In this document: piece after piece, positions 1 through 10,628 of the stretch
Layout of the letters: the number at the start of each line of letters is the position of its first letter
Numbering within the stretch: position 1 is the first letter of the stretch
Origin: Sphaerolaimus hirsutus
Taxonomy: Eukaryota > Nematoda > Chromadorea > Monhysterida > Sphaerolaimidae
Reading direction: 5' to 3'
DNA: 64,000 nt
NCBI GenBank assembly: GCA_964036195.1
Contig: OZ038460.1
Coordinates: 15,255,504-15,319,503 of the forward strand
Notes under the pieces: generated by a model
What the model saw: only the letters and a program-made list of their open reading frames with translations
Database searches by the model: none
Told to the model about the DNA's origin: nothing
Program-made: the position numbers and the translations under genes

Positions 1-100
1 GCTTGGTGCTATTGTTTTGAATGGCGCCATTGGCGCTGGCGCCAATGCCAAATTGCCATTGTTTTCGATGGCGCCAGGTATAGCGCCAACATGCCTCGAG
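1..100. repeat. GGCGCC-rich family R element, truncated by window edge
   Basis: Dense GGCGCC and GCGCCA motifs alternate with short AT spacers. This is the same composition as the R copies near 22.7, 23.1, 29.2 and 49 kb. The left end lies outside the window. A related R-like stretch lies at 255-310 with GGCGCT and CACTTTTCCATCA. Confidence 0.6.
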
Positions 101-309
101 GAAATTGATCTGGGGACAGTATTTATCATGAGTGTAGTACAAAGTTCGCCTAAATACCTAGCCTATCCTACCTATGCAGTAAATAACTAGCCAATTTGCT
201 AGCACTAACATGTATCAAACATCACTCTCAATGAAAATATTTTAGAAGCCTGGTGCCCGGCGCTATTATTTTGAACGGCACCACGACGCCATTTTCACTG
301 GCACTTTTC

Positions 310-445
310 CATCAGAAGTCCAAACCCGGATCGGAATTTTTTTCTCTGGCCCGGGACCGGGAATGGCGTGTCCGGACCGGGACCGCGCCAGTACCGGAAA
401 TTTGCCCAACCGTGTGCCTGGACCGCGGTCCCGTTTGAACCATAG
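310..445. mobile_element. Degenerate hAT-like element with GGACCG core
   Basis: The right end (TCCCGTTTGAACCATA, up to about 445) closely matches the terminus of the better preserved element at 11213-11728 (TCCCGTTTGAACCCTA). The left end (GTCCAAACCCGGATC) is a diverged inverted copy. The interior is a short-period GGGACCGG repeat. I find no convincing target duplication, so this is an old or damaged copy placed next to family R sequence. Confidence 0.45.
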
Positions 446-1156
446 TGCAACAATTTGATTGAATGATATTTAAAAAATATATGCGCCAAAGAAGTCTGAT
501 CCGAATCGTCCATTCAGAAAATGTCGCTGGCGCCAAGCGAAAATAGTTCGCCTCTCTGGGTACATTCATAATCACAAGGACAACTCAACCGTTAATTCAA
601 GGGTTAATTCAAGGATATACGGAATACAATCAAATTGGGCACCGTACTTTTCAATTGACAAGACGACAAGACAATAGCCGAGCAATTAACGGTCGTTAGG
701 ACAAAAGCACTTGTATACCGTGTTACCTCAAACATAAAGTATGCCTTATATTGATTTCGTCAGCTATTTACTTTACCTTATATCAACTCAATTCAGTCAA
801 TAATTTTCGCCAAATTTTGCAAACATTTAACCAACAGTGAGCAACAATGCAATTCATTTTATCAAACTAGAATGTAACAAAATGGTGAACCAGGCCTAAT
901 ACAAGTTGACAGAGAATTGTCTTGGTGCTATTCAGCACCATTTTCATCGTAGTCCGCAATGTTTGGTTACTGTTTCTACGATTTCACGCTTTTTGGCACG
1001 CAGCCAGCTGTGCCTTGTATTAGATAGAGGTATACCTTCTATTATTTTTATCATCACATTCAAAAAAGCCAAAAGTTAAACCTTCTGTTAAAGCAGAGGG
1101 TACCTTTCTTTTCGTTATAATACGCCAAGTGTATACACTGGGCTAATGCATAGGTG
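446..1156. other. Intergenic or intronic, no gene seen
   Basis: AT-rich sequence without a convincing coding frame or RNA gene. It has the general composition of the unique spacer between repeats in this window. Confidence 0.5.
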
Positions 1157-1690
1157 TATTGGGTGAAAATGTGTTAAGAATTTATTTAGTTACCGTCAGC
1201 AAGTTCATAACCTTTTGGAGGTAAATAATACGCTATATAAATATGTATATATATATATATATATTAAAACACTTTAATACTACCGTATTTCCTCGAAATA
1301 CCCCCCAGGGGGTCCATTATTTCGCCAGTATTGGGTGAAAATGTGTTAAGAATTTATTTAGTTCCCGTCAGAAAGTTCATAACCTTTTGGAGGTAAATAA
1401 TATGCTATATAAATATGTATAAATATATATAGGTATATATATATATATATTGCACACCTGTAAATAAATATATGTATATTAGAACACTTTAATACTACCG
1501 TATTTCCTCGAAATACCCCCCAGGGGGTTCATTATTTCGCCAGTATTGGGTGAAAATGAGTTAAGAATTTTTTTAGTTGCTGTCAGAAAGTTCATAACCT
1601 TTTGGAGGTAAATAATACACTATATAAATATGTATAAATATATATAGGTATATATATATATATATATATTGCACACCTATATATATATAT
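1157..1690. repeat. Tandem array of about 172-215 bp units with TA microsatellites
   Basis: The motif TATTGGGTGAAAATG recurs at about 1157, 1329 and 1544. Each time it is followed by a segment containing TTCATAACCTTTTGGAGG, then a TATATA run of variable length, then a fragment of a family A terminus (TACCGTATTTCCTCGAAATA with a CCCCCCAGGGGG run). Unit length differs because the TA tract expands. The third unit is incomplete and runs into the open frame at 1740. Confidence 0.85.
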
Positions 1691-1739
1691 TGCAAAAGAG
1701 CACAAAATAGCACAGTATAGGAAGGTAGGTGAAAATGAA

Positions 1740-2051
1740 ATGAATGTGAAAAGTTTACGATACAATGAACTAAATTGGTTTCATGCACGCCACAATGGTT
1801 TAAGAGTATTTAAACGACAGTCGCGAAAAATATGTACACACTGTAGTACATCAGTGGTAAAACTAAGAGGGGATCTAAATCATGTCCTCAGAATCTGTAA
1901 AGGTAATGAATCAGAAAGAGAAGCTATATATAAAACAAAATGCTCGATACCCTGTAAATTTAGGGATTCACTTCTAGGAGGAGACCTGTGTCACGCGCAC
2001 AGAAAAGCATGTGACGAGATGATACGAGTGGGGATAAATCTTCTGGGATGA
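1740..2051 (+). CDS. Unrecognised 103-residue Cys/His-rich open frame, possibly a gene relic
   Basis: I do not recognise this frame. It encodes 103 residues from an ATG to a TGA. Seven Cys and several His lie in the C-terminal 70 residues, including CTHC, then C further on, CSIPC and CHAHRKAC, a spacing that could bind zinc. The segment is less GC-rich than the spliced exons downstream. It sits between two copies of the TTAAAACACTT plus family A terminus motif (1480-1540 and 2375-2440), so it may be an insert carried with that repeat. It could be a relic of a transposon protein, a single-exon fragment, or chance. There is no clear promoter or poly(A) signal. Confidence 0.3.
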   Translation: MNVKSLRYNELNWFHARHNGLRVFKRQSRKICTHCSTSVVKLRGDLNHVLRICKGNESEREAIYKTKCSIPCKFRDSLLGGDLCHAHRKACDEMIRVGINLLG

Positions 2052-2374
2052 TTGAAAAATGAAACTTTTGTACATTATGAGTAGAATGAAGGCTGGTCAA
2101 TGACCCCAGTCAATGTCTACTTGCAAGCTCAGAATGCAGCTCTGACTTAATGTGTCAGAAAGGTATGATTTGAATACCATTTATCAATGGGATACGATGT
2201 GCCTACTGCATGTTATGTTAAATACATGTACAGGAACAGTAAACATATATAGGAATGAAAAAAAAAAATTGATCAACACTGGATGGACGAGCCTCCATGG
2301 CAAAGTCCGCGTCATAAGACAATCCCTGTTAACCATAATAATAATAATAATAATACATATATATATATATATAT

Positions 2375-2450
2375 ATTAAAACACTTGAATACTACTGTAT
2401 TTCCTATAAATACCCCCCAGGGGGTTCATTATTTCGCCAGCAAATTGTGA
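2375..2450. mobile_element. Family A terminus fragment
   Basis: A diverged copy of the A terminus (ACTGTATTTCCTATAAATAC followed by a CCCCCCAGGGGG run) after a TTAAAACACTT motif that also precedes the termini in the 1157-1690 array. Confidence 0.6.
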
Positions 2451-2506
2451 GCGGGGACAATTCATATGTATGGGTTTATGTATGTAGGCAAAGATATATA
2501 TATAAC

Positions 2507-2724
2507 ACCGTATTTCCTCGAAATACCCCCAACCCCAGGGGGTTTATTTTTTCAGAGTAGAATTTCGAGGGGTGTATTTCGAGGGGGGTATTATTTCATC
2601 AGAAATTTTCATAAAATTTATAGTAAAGAGTACGCTTTTATATACCCAAAACCGGTAATCAATGTGTCCAAATAGGGTATATGGGGGTTAATTCAAGGGG
2701 GGTTGTATTTTGAGGAAATACGGT
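2507..2724. mobile_element. Family A element, short copy
   Basis: Bounded by ACCGTATTTCCTCGAAATAC on the left and its inverted form TTTTGAGGAAATACGGT on the right. The terminal C/G tracts (CCCCC, then GGGG) lie next to each end. It encodes no protein. Confidence 0.75.
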
Positions 2725-2739
2725 ATGTAAAAATGCAAC

Positions 2740-3190
2740 TACCGTATTTCCTCGAAATACCCCCGGGGGGTGATTGTTTCATAGTGGTCCCGAGAGGGGG
2801 GGGGTTAAACGAGGGGGTATTTCGAGGGGGGGGGGGGTATTTTTTCACAAGAGATTTTTTTTAAATCCCAGTACGAAATTGTCGACTGAAACGTACGCAG
2901 ACGTCGAAAAATACGACAATAACCGCCATTTATAAGGTTATGTACACTAATATTAGTACGTAGATGGTATAAACACTGTTCTAACGTGATTCCGACATTG
3001 TTTTAACGTGTTTTCTGCACTACGCAGAACACAAACTGCAGTATTTGTCATGTACGTTCTCTTTACACTCAATTTGGGGGGGTATTTCGAGGGGGGGTGA
3101 TTGTTTCATAGTGGTCTCGAGAGGGGGGGTCAAACGAGGGGGGGGGGGGTATTTCGAGGGGGGGGGGGGGTATTTCGAGGAAATACGGTA
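2740..3190. mobile_element. Family A element, near-complete copy
   Basis: Starts TACCGTATTTCCTCGAAATA and ends with the inverse TCGAGGAAATACGGTA. The interior has the family-specific segment with ACATAATATTAGTACGTAGATGG-like sequence, TTTTAACGTG, TTCTGC(A/G)C and CATGTACGTTCTC. The ends read TA...TA, compatible with TA target choice. At about 450 bp this is one of the best full-length examples. Confidence 0.85.
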
Positions 3191-4040
3191 TGTATAATCG
3201 CTATTTACGTTATGTAAAAATAATTATTACATGTATGTTAATATAATTATTATATGTGTGTAAATATAATTATTTTATGCATGAAGATATAATTATATGT
3301 TAATAATAATCATCTTTCATGCGTGATTACATATAAGGTTTGATGGATTCATATCGAAATCTGCAGCAATCTAATTCAAATTGTCTCCCATGACGTATGT
3401 AAACCCATTTTATTGAGAAAAATGTGAATGCATTTGTGACGTCATAATCTCGTACTAATTTTTTCCTGAATGAGTGCTGATCAGCTGTTTGTCTTGCTTA
3501 TTTAAAGAAATTGTGCAACAATATTCCATTTTTAGGACGCATTTGGCTCAAATTCGTCGTTTTCAATCATACAAATGTAATAAATATCTATACCCTAATG
3601 TTTTCCTAATGCAGATAAGCCAGCATTGATAATTCACAAAACCTCCTTTTTAATCGCTTTTTCATCCCTCAAATAATGCGAGGATTCGATATACCAACCA
3701 AACAAACAAATAATAAATCGGTAAAAATAATTTATACAAGTCTATGTGCCTCATTATTTATTTTCAATCCCGTGACTTCAACAAATGTGTCATCCATTTT
3801 GTAGTAGGTAGTTATTTGAAGGTGTGCCCATTAATTGAACCACCAGGGGGCCACCACAAAGTTATTTTCTGATACCTGTGGGGACCAATTTTGTTAGCTT
3901 GTCGTGTGTTTTCCCAATTGGCCTAATCGCTACTTTGATCGTGTTTGATTGCTCTCTTGCGCTTGCGACAGAATGTTATCTGCTAATTGCATGTATTTAC
4001 TAATTGCAAGAACAAATGCTATGTCAATAAAATACCTACT
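3191..4040. other. AT-rich non-coding stretch
   Basis: Contains a short AT repeat (TAATTATTATATG type, 3200-3320) and otherwise unique AT-rich sequence. I see no exon with usable splice sites. Confidence 0.5.
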
Positions 4041-4060
4041 ATGTGGCAAACGAGACGGGA

Positions 4061-4645
4061 AGGCCTAAAACGCACATCTGCCCGTTACGCACAGTTGCCC
4101 GTTATGCACAAAGTTGTGCCCGGTACGCACATCTGCCCGGTACGCACATGGCTGATGTTCTGTGCGTACCAGGCAGATGTGTGTACCGGGCAGATGTGCG
4201 TAACGGGCAGGGAATTTTCACACACCTCTGTGTTTGTTTGTTGCGGTCTCCACCCCCCCCCATACACAACAACTTAGCACTTGACTTGGCGAAAAATCAA
4301 GTGCCATAAATGCAAATTTCAAGTTTTCTTGTCGCTTGACAAGTTGTAAAATGACAAGAAAACTTGAAATTCGCATTTTTGGCACTTTATCGAGAAGTCA
4401 AGTGATTTCAAAAATTGAAACGTGAAAATGGCCATGAAAGTGATCGAAAATGGGCGTTTCGTCATGCTGCGGAGGGGGGTAATGTTGTGATGTATCTGAC
4501 GCTCGGTACGCACATCTGCCTGATACGCACGACTGCCCGGTACGCACAGAGCATCAGCTATTTGCGTACCGGGCATATGTGCGTACCGGGCACAACTTTG
4601 TGCATAACGGGCAAATGTGCGCCATGGGCACATGTGCGTATAAGT
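4061..4645. repeat. Hierarchical palindrome with GTACGCACATCTGCCCG ends
   Basis: Left block 4061-4215 is itself an inverted repeat of a 17-bp motif (GTACGCACATCTGCCCG and relatives). Right block 4501-4645 is a second such palindrome. The two blocks are also inverted copies of each other, sharing GTTATGCACAAAGTTGTGCC. Between them, 4269-4405 is a third inverted repeat containing AAGTTTTCTTGTC and GACAAGAAAACTT. No protein is encoded; the open frames across it come from the repeat. Confidence 0.85.
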
Positions 4646-5150
4646 GCACCCTTAACGAGACTGCGGTCTCGGTCTCGGTGTCGGTGTTGGTTTCGATCGA
4701 GAAGGATAAACATATCAGTCTATGTCTTGGATGGATCGATTTTTGAGAACTTTTGCCCAAATTTTCCTCAAATCACTAATTTTCATACTCTTTACTCATT
4801 TTCACCTTCAAAATCACTAGTTCACTCGCCTTATTGCCTATTTTCAGCTGTTTTTGACTAGATATCTGCTTGTACACGTTATTTTAGCTATATCTCTCCT
4901 ATTTTTAGCGATCTTTCTCCCGTTTTCTGCCTTATACACTTTATAAAAGCCTACCTAGGTATATATTTTACACCTGTGAACCGCGACAATTTTTTGATTC
5001 CTTGAAAAGTCCTCCTATCCTGAGATATCTTTTTAAAAAGGTTTCGATGCTTGCATTCTTTAAAATCGTTTTTCGAGCGCTTAAAAACCTCTGGCCAACC
5101 CTAACAGCTAAGCTCATCTCTGGTAATGCGTCTAAAAATCTTTGATGGGC
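4646..5150. other. Non-coding stretch with a CTCGGTCTCGGTGTCGG run
   Basis: Short simple-sequence tract at about 4662-4690, followed by AT-rich sequence resembling internal parts of family B (AATCACTAATTTTCATAC, TTCACCTTCAAAATCACTAG). Probably a decayed repeat. Confidence 0.4.
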
Positions 5151-5151
5151 T

Positions 5152-5330
5152 ATTGGTCCCACACAAACTAGTTGACATCGACACCAAATGTCAACTGGTT
5201 CCGTTCCTAATTCAAAGATTGCGTTTGAACATCGTTCGTCCACTCGTCAGCAAGCTTTGGATCGGGATAGGCACCAGTTGACATTTGGTGTCGATGTCAA
5301 CTAGCGTGCGTGGGTGGGCTTATTTTTCCG
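5152..5330. repeat. Inverted repeat around TTGACATCGACACCAAATG
   Basis: ACTAGTTGACATCGACACC at about 5168 is matched in inverted orientation at about 5275-5305 (GGTGTCGATGTCAACTAG), with the outer flank GATGGGCTATT paired loosely to the right flank. The arms are about 35-40 bp with a loop of about 80 bp. This is a small foldback element. Confidence 0.75.
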
Positions 5331-6380
5331 TATTAATGGGCTAATTTCTTATGTCAAATCCACCAGAATTACCCCCACACGTCTTTCAGATCAGCTGCTA
5401 CCCGCGCACGCCGATGTGAAATATGAGTCAACGACAGGTGAAAATGGATAAACGTTTATCGTTACGGTTTTCCAATTCAATAGCCTTTATGAGAGGTATT
5501 TATGGAACTATCGGCACAAATTCCATTCCAAAGATTTAATTAATATTTTCTTGCTAGATAATATTCACGGTGAAATTTGGCGCGATAATCGAAAAATTAA
5601 GGGGATTTTCGGGTTAATTTTATTTCAGTTTTTGGCGGTGGCTTTGAACAACTTCTTTCTAATTTTCGAACCATTTTGGATGAAAACTCACTGAAAACAT
5701 GAAAATTTCACTGAAAATCGCATTGGGCTATCTGTTTTGCTTGGGATTACTTAATTACTTATATCGAATGGTGAAATTCAAATTGATAAATAATTTTCCA
5801 TAATACTGCTGAAAGTGACTGAAGTGTAACAATGGCAAACCCTCTCGAAAAAGTATTTTAATTTTTAAGTGTTTTTTCCCTCGGCAAACCCTCCAAAACG
5901 ACTTTTCAAACTTTTTTCCAAAAATACTTTTCGAATTTTCGAATTTAGTTTTCGAATTTTCAAATCTTTTTGATCACTTATCGAATTTTTGAATCTTTTT
6001 TTTCTACTTTTCGATTTTTTTCATCAAATTTTAGTATTTTCGAATTTTTAGTCTGAATTTTGAATACATATTAATGTTTTACAGTTCCCTATACTGCTAC
6101 CACGGACATTTTTGCAAATTGAATTTATGCCACTACAAAAAAATCCGTGCAAAATTGATGTTTTGAGTAAAATTTTTGCATTTATTACCCATTTTCGACC
6201 CAAAATACCTGGAAAAATGAAAATCCGAAAACTTTTAAAAAATCGATGTTTGAGTATTTTTTTACCGCGTCATAAAAATTCGAAAAGTCCAAAAAAAATT
6301 CAAAAATTCGGAAACGTTTTCGAATTTTTGAATATTTTTTTGCCGTCGTTACTGATGTGTCATTTTTTTCCACATTTCAG
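5331..6380. other. AT-rich intron or upstream region
   Basis: T-rich and A-rich sequence with many TTTTCGAATTTT motifs (5900-6340). There is no coding frame of note until the acceptor at 6380. The last 40 bases provide a pyrimidine-containing acceptor for the exon at 6381. Confidence 0.5.
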
Positions 6381-6502
6381 GGTGTTTACTCCACGATGGA
6401 CTGGTGGGCAAAATTGTTCGTGAACAATTTCTAGTGGGCATTCAAAATCGCAATCTGGAATCAGAAGATGAAGATAACTTACCATTAGCAAGACTTCTCG
6501 AG
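6381..6502 (+). CDS. Putative exon 1 of a multi-exon gene (window's first)
   Basis: A 122-base segment between a CCACATTTCAG acceptor and a GAG|GTTTGT donor. After two bases completing a split codon it reads 40 residues, beginning CLLHDGLVGKIVREQF and ending with an acidic part (LESEDEDN) and LARLLE. It ends in phase 0 and joins exactly to the phase 0 start at 7440, giving ARLLE-KAKQQ. Composition and continuity make it likely to be a true exon. I do not recognise the family. The exon is internal, so the start of the gene lies upstream, possibly outside the window. Confidence 0.65.
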
Positions 6503-6542
6503 GTTTGTTTTTTGCGCTGTTTTTATCGTTCTCTAGACGAGA

Positions 6543-6932
6543 TACTGTATTTCCTCAAGTATTTATTATTTCGCCAGCAAGTTTTGATGGTGGCGGTTAA
6601 TTCAAAGGGTTTTTTTTATTTCATCAGAAATTTCCGTGAAAGGCCATTGAAAACGATGGGCTTTTACATACCCAAAACTGATTATCAATGTGACAAAACA
6701 GGATATATTTGCACATGTATAGGTTGGAATTTGTACATCTACACAAATATTAGATATACTGATTTTATGTATAGCTGCGCAATTAATACATCATGTACGG
6801 TGCTTACGTGATGTACCCCATTCAAGATGGGGGTATTTCGAGGGGGGAGTATTTTTTCCTCAACTCGCTCAGACGTGGGGGTATTTCGAGGGGGTCAATT
6901 CAAGGTGGGGGTAACTCGAGGGAATACGGTAA
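6543..6932. mobile_element. Family A element in the intron
   Basis: Begins TACTGTATTTCCTCAAG and ends with CTCGAGGGAATACGGTA. It contains GTATTTCGAGGGGG blocks. It lies within 40 bases downstream of the exon donor at 6502. Confidence 0.75.
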
Positions 6933-7439
6933 ACGCAGTTTCTGACCGCCGGACTTTTTTTAGAAAATGTCCAGTGGTCCGAATTGATGTTCACCATTTT
7001 ATGAATGCTGGCACTGAAAAGACACAAACTTTACGTTCTAGCCTTTGTAATTTTACAGACAGTATTCATTTCACTTGATGTAACATAGCAATCACTGTGA
7101 ACTTTACTTGATTACTATTATTAAAAGTTGGTTTGTGTAATTAGGCAGTGTCTGTGCGGGGATGAATTTTAATTGCCTGCCCCACCTGTGCTGTGCTATA
7201 ATAATGTGCAGTAAGTGAGAGCATATTATTTTCATGAAAATTAATTATTCTCGAGTGTACGAGAACAAGTTATGTAGTTTGGTTTTTCTGATCACGATTC
7301 ACTAGAAACTTTTGACATTCAACTATGTTGCAAATTTAGTCAAACTTACTTTACTCTATTACTATATTTAGCCACTTTATTTGTTATTTGTGCAATCCTT
7401 TTTATTCCTCTGCAAAAATCCTTATACCACCCTCCACAG

Positions 7440-8513
7440 AAAGCCAAACAACAAAAAACACAGCAAAGAAAATATCCTGCCAACTGCACACTATTCCCGA
7501 TCATAACTGAGGATCAAATAGCCGCTGGGCCCTTTCTATCAGAATCCAAGCCGCTCTCAGCAAAGACACCCAAAGATTCTTGTTGTCAAGTGGAGTCATT
7601 GTCCACACTTGACGCTACCAGTACCCCCAATGTGCATGAGGGAGGCAAGGCTCCTGAGGTGTGTATTGGCACCCCTAACATTTGTGAGGTGCCCAGAGAC
7701 CCTGACGCGTGCATCGGCACCCCCAACCAGTCAGGGCTAACCAGTAACCCTGGGGCATGCACTGGCACCCCTGATCTGACAGAGGCACCTATAGACCCAG
7801 AATCTTGTAGTAGCACCCCTGGACAACCTGAGGCACAGAGAGACTCTGAAGCATGTGGTGGCACCCCCAATCTGTCAGTGGCACCCAGAGACCTTAAGAC
7901 AGTCATCAGCACCCCCAACCTGTCAGAGGTACCCAGTAAGCCTGAGGCAAGCGCTGGCACCCCTGACCTGTCAGAAACACCCAGAGACCCTGAGGCATGC
8001 AACAATAGCCCTGGTCTATCCGATGCCCGCATAGACTCTGAGTTGTCCATTGGCACCCCCAATCTTTCGGAGGCGCCCAGAGACTCTGGTTATCGAGTGA
8101 GATCATTGGTGACACCTGGAAACGGCACTGACACCCTTGCAGTGACTGAGGTGTCCAGAGACTCTGAGATACCCACCAGTGTTGCTGACAGGGCAACAAA
8201 AACACCAAGTGGCTCTTGTTGCCAACCGGAGTCATTACTGACACCTGAGGCCAGTACCAGCACATCTGAAGTGTCAGAGACACTTTCTACGCCGACGCCA
8301 CCTATCTGCCTATCTGCGATAGAATTGAGCCACCCAAGAGGGATCTTTGAAGAGTGTTACAGTCACAAGAATCTTAGACGGTGCAAAAGTGAACCAGCTG
8401 ACTCGCTGGGCATCGATTTCGACATGAATCACAGTGGTGGTCTTGACGGGGCCGATGCCGAGCTGAGGGATAGTTTATTGGGCCACCTTGGGCACCAGGC
8501 TCTGCACACTCAG
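7440..8513 (+). CDS. Large repeat-bearing exon of the same gene
   Basis: A 358-codon open segment bounded by a pyrimidine-rich acceptor (CCCTCCACAG) and a strong donor (CAG|GTAGGT), in phase 0 at both ends. Residues 1-60 are basic then mixed (KAKQQKTQQRKYP). Residues 61-220 are ten 16-residue repeats of the type GTPNLSEAPRDPEAC, rich in Pro, Ser, Thr and acidic residues. Residues 221-290 are Ser/Thr-rich, and KTPSGSCCQPESL there echoes the KTPKDSCCQVESL that precedes the repeats, so a larger duplication is likely. The last 65 residues (SHPRGIFEECYSHKNLRR, then a Gly/Asp stretch) are less repetitive. I see no catalytic motif. It is probably a disordered region of a regulatory or scaffold protein. 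The open frame on the opposite strand is a shadow of the repeat. Confidence 0.75.
7620..8099 (+). repeat. Coding minisatellite, ten 48-bp units
   Basis: The 16-residue units are in register at exactly 48 bases, starting at about 7620. The GGCACCCC(C/T)AA..T core recurs every 48 bases. Units have diverged (for example GTPNICEVPRDPDAC against GTPNLSVAPRDLKTV) but never lost the frame. Confidence 0.9.
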
Positions 8514-8718
8514 GTAGGTTGCTAAGACACCGTTCTCTGCTTGATTGTATTACTGTAGGAATGGTTTTTGGAAAAAAAGGTTCAACACTTAAGCGGAAAA
8601 CTGTAGGGCCCTTACTTGTCATGTTTTGGTACGGGGCCACCCAAATCCCAAAGGCCTGATATAGTTTTTTTGTTAAGCTTGGAAAAATTAAAAAATTTAT
8701 TTTTAATTTTTGATTTTT

Positions 8719-9215
8719 CTTCGAAATACCCCCGTCGAAACACCCCCACCCTCGAAATACCGCCCTCTCAATCAGGGGGCAGTCCCAAGCCCTGTAAAGT
8801 GTAAAGTAAAGTGTCAAATGTAAAGTCAAATGCAAAGTAAAGTGTCAATCAAAACAAAAAAGAAAAGATTTTATTACTGAACTTTGCATGACAATTGACA
8901 GTTTACTTTGCATTTGACTTTACATTTGACAATTTACTTTACACTTTACAGGGCTTGGGATTGCCACCATCACTTTGAAAAATTACCCCCCCCCCCCTCG
9001 TAATAACAAAATTGCCCACCCAAAATGAGTGTAAGGAGAATGTACAATTGACGAAATTTGAGTTTGTGATCTGTGTGGTGCAGAACACACGTTAAAACGA
9101 TGACTGAGTTCCCTTAGGACAGGACTTATAAATACTAGGTATCTACATACTTACAAGTCTACAAGTCCCTCCCTCCCTCTCCCTCGTTTATAAACGCTCG
9201 TTAATTAACCCCCTC
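8719..9215. mobile_element. Family A copy split by a family T palindrome
   Basis: Left part has CGAAATACCCCC and CCTCGAAATACCGCCC. The right part resumes after 8963 with CCCCCTCGTAATAAC, AATGAGTGTAAGGAGAATGT and GCAGAACACACGTTAAAACG, all internal family A landmarks. The T palindrome 8766-8962 therefore landed inside an older A copy. Confidence 0.7.
8766..8962. mobile_element. Family T palindrome (copy T1)
   Basis: Ends GGGGGCAGTCCCAAGCCCTG and, inverted, CAGGGCTTGGGATTGCCACC. The arms are short-period TGTAAAGT / GTCAAATG runs, with a centre rich in AAAAC and AAGATTTTATTAC. It forms one long imperfect hairpin and has no coding capacity. Confidence 0.85.
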
Positions 9216-9480
9216 AACATGTTCATTTAAGGACTGATATCTCTAAGCATTCTCGTGTATTTGTACTTTGTTCAGACTGAATCTGTCATATCACCTTTTA
9301 TCTGTCTTGTCGTTACGCTGTAAATCCACCTTGACACGTATTTACTTGCACTGCATTTTATAATTTCCAAGTCATAACAAAATGCGCTGAAATGATTACA
9401 AACTACCACGCCACAACTATAGACTATTCATTAAGTCGTGAACCGCGCACTAAGCTAAATTTTTTTTTTGTTTGGATCAG

Positions 9481-9621
9481 TGCCAACAAATATGTATCAT
9501 GTACTCGTGGATCTCGCAGTCGGCGGATTTGGCCGCGGCGCACTCGCTGTTCAGAATACAGCAGCAACAGTTCGCTGCCCAGGCGCGCGGCAATGCCTTC
9601 GCCCCCGTCGGCTCCACGCAG
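9481..9621 (+). CDS. Exon with Ala/Gln-rich segment
   Basis: 141 bases, 47 codons, phase 0 on both sides, so it joins in frame to the exon ending at 8513. The acceptor TTTGTTTGGATCAG follows a long T tract; the donor is CACGCAG|GTCAGC. It reads CQQICIMYSWISQSADLAAA then HSLFRIQQQQFAAQARGNAF. High GC and GC-ending codons contrast with flanking AT-rich intron sequence, a good sign of selection. The family is not recognised. The short poly-Gln/Ala pattern is common in nuclear regulators, which is only suggestive. Confidence 0.75.
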
Positions 9622-9978
9622 GTCAGCCAGGTGTTTTTGTAAATTTTTTGCCAGGTGTTTTTTGCGCCCTTTTTCCAGGCGCTTTGCCTGGCACTGATAA
9701 GGAGTATAGCAATCGCTCCTTACAGTTTTTACATATAAATATGAAGAAAACATTTTTGCATCGTTTCGATGGCCATGGATTGCCTACTTAAAATGATTTT
9801 AACACAAATGATGTAAGGATTGTATGTACAAATTTTTAAATTTTCTCTTGTATGTATTGCATAAATGTATTTTTGGAAAATATAAACGTAAGTATAAATG
9901 CCTGGAATACACAATTATTTTGGGTAAATGTAAATACATTTTACATAAATACGTAAATATGTTAGAGAAGTATTATTA
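9622..9978. other. Intron, AT-rich
   Basis: After a C/G-containing stretch (CCAGGTGTTTTT, GCGCCC) the sequence is AT-rich with TACGTAAATA motifs. No further exon is seen. Confidence 0.5.
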
Positions 9979-10120
9979 CCGTATTACGTCGGAATACCCC
10001 CAGTGGGTTAATCAATTTGCCAGCAAAATTTGAGGGGGGGTAATTCGAGGGGGGCCTATTTCGCCAGAAATTTTTGGAAATTCCCCATACTCAGACGTAA
10101 AAAAACAAACAATTACATAT

Positions 10121-10532
10121 ACCGTAAATCCTCGAATAAGTCCCCGGGGGAGTTATTTTTTCCTCAGAATTTTTTGAGGGGGACTTATTCGAGGGGGGGA
10201 GTTATTCGAGGGGGGGAGTTATTTCTTCGTCGGAATATTGAGTAAAATACTTGATCAGTATATCATCTGAATGGGGTTAAGTAGGCTGCATAAACGTGTG
10301 AGCCAGAATAGAAATCCCGTAATTCATGCAATAAAATCAATGCTAGTGTGCATAAACTGCAAAATAATGAATGCTTTTAATGATCATATACATACATACG
10401 TTTTTTATACGTGGACTTTGTTCCCACCCATAAAAGAGGGGGGAGTTATTCGAGGGGGGGAGTTATTTTTTCCTCAGTCAGTTTACAGGGGGGAGTTATT
10501 CGAGGGGGGGACTTATTCGAGGATTTACGGTA
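10121..10532. mobile_element. A' subfamily element (TCGAATAAGTCCCC type), nested
   Basis: Starts ACCGTAAATCCTCGAATAAG and ends ATTCGAGGATTTACGGTA. The G/C tracts read CCCCGGGGGAGTTATT. It is inserted in the older A copy 9979-10880. Confidence 0.8.
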
Positions 10533-10628
10533 TGTACATGTGTTTTTAGTGATATATGACTGTATATACACATAAACCTTTCCCTAACGTCACTCAATCA
10601 TCGGTTTTATCGTGTGTTCTGCATTGTA

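Noticed and set aside
4085-4861. Several open frames rich in CPGTQ / ARYAQ motifs
   Set aside because: They translate the tandem 17-bp motif of the hierarchical palindrome.
7586-8062. Long open frame on the minus strand across the minisatellite
   Set aside because: Forty-eight-base units are a multiple of three, so an open frame on one strand often forces one on the other. Splice signals and phase support only the + strand.
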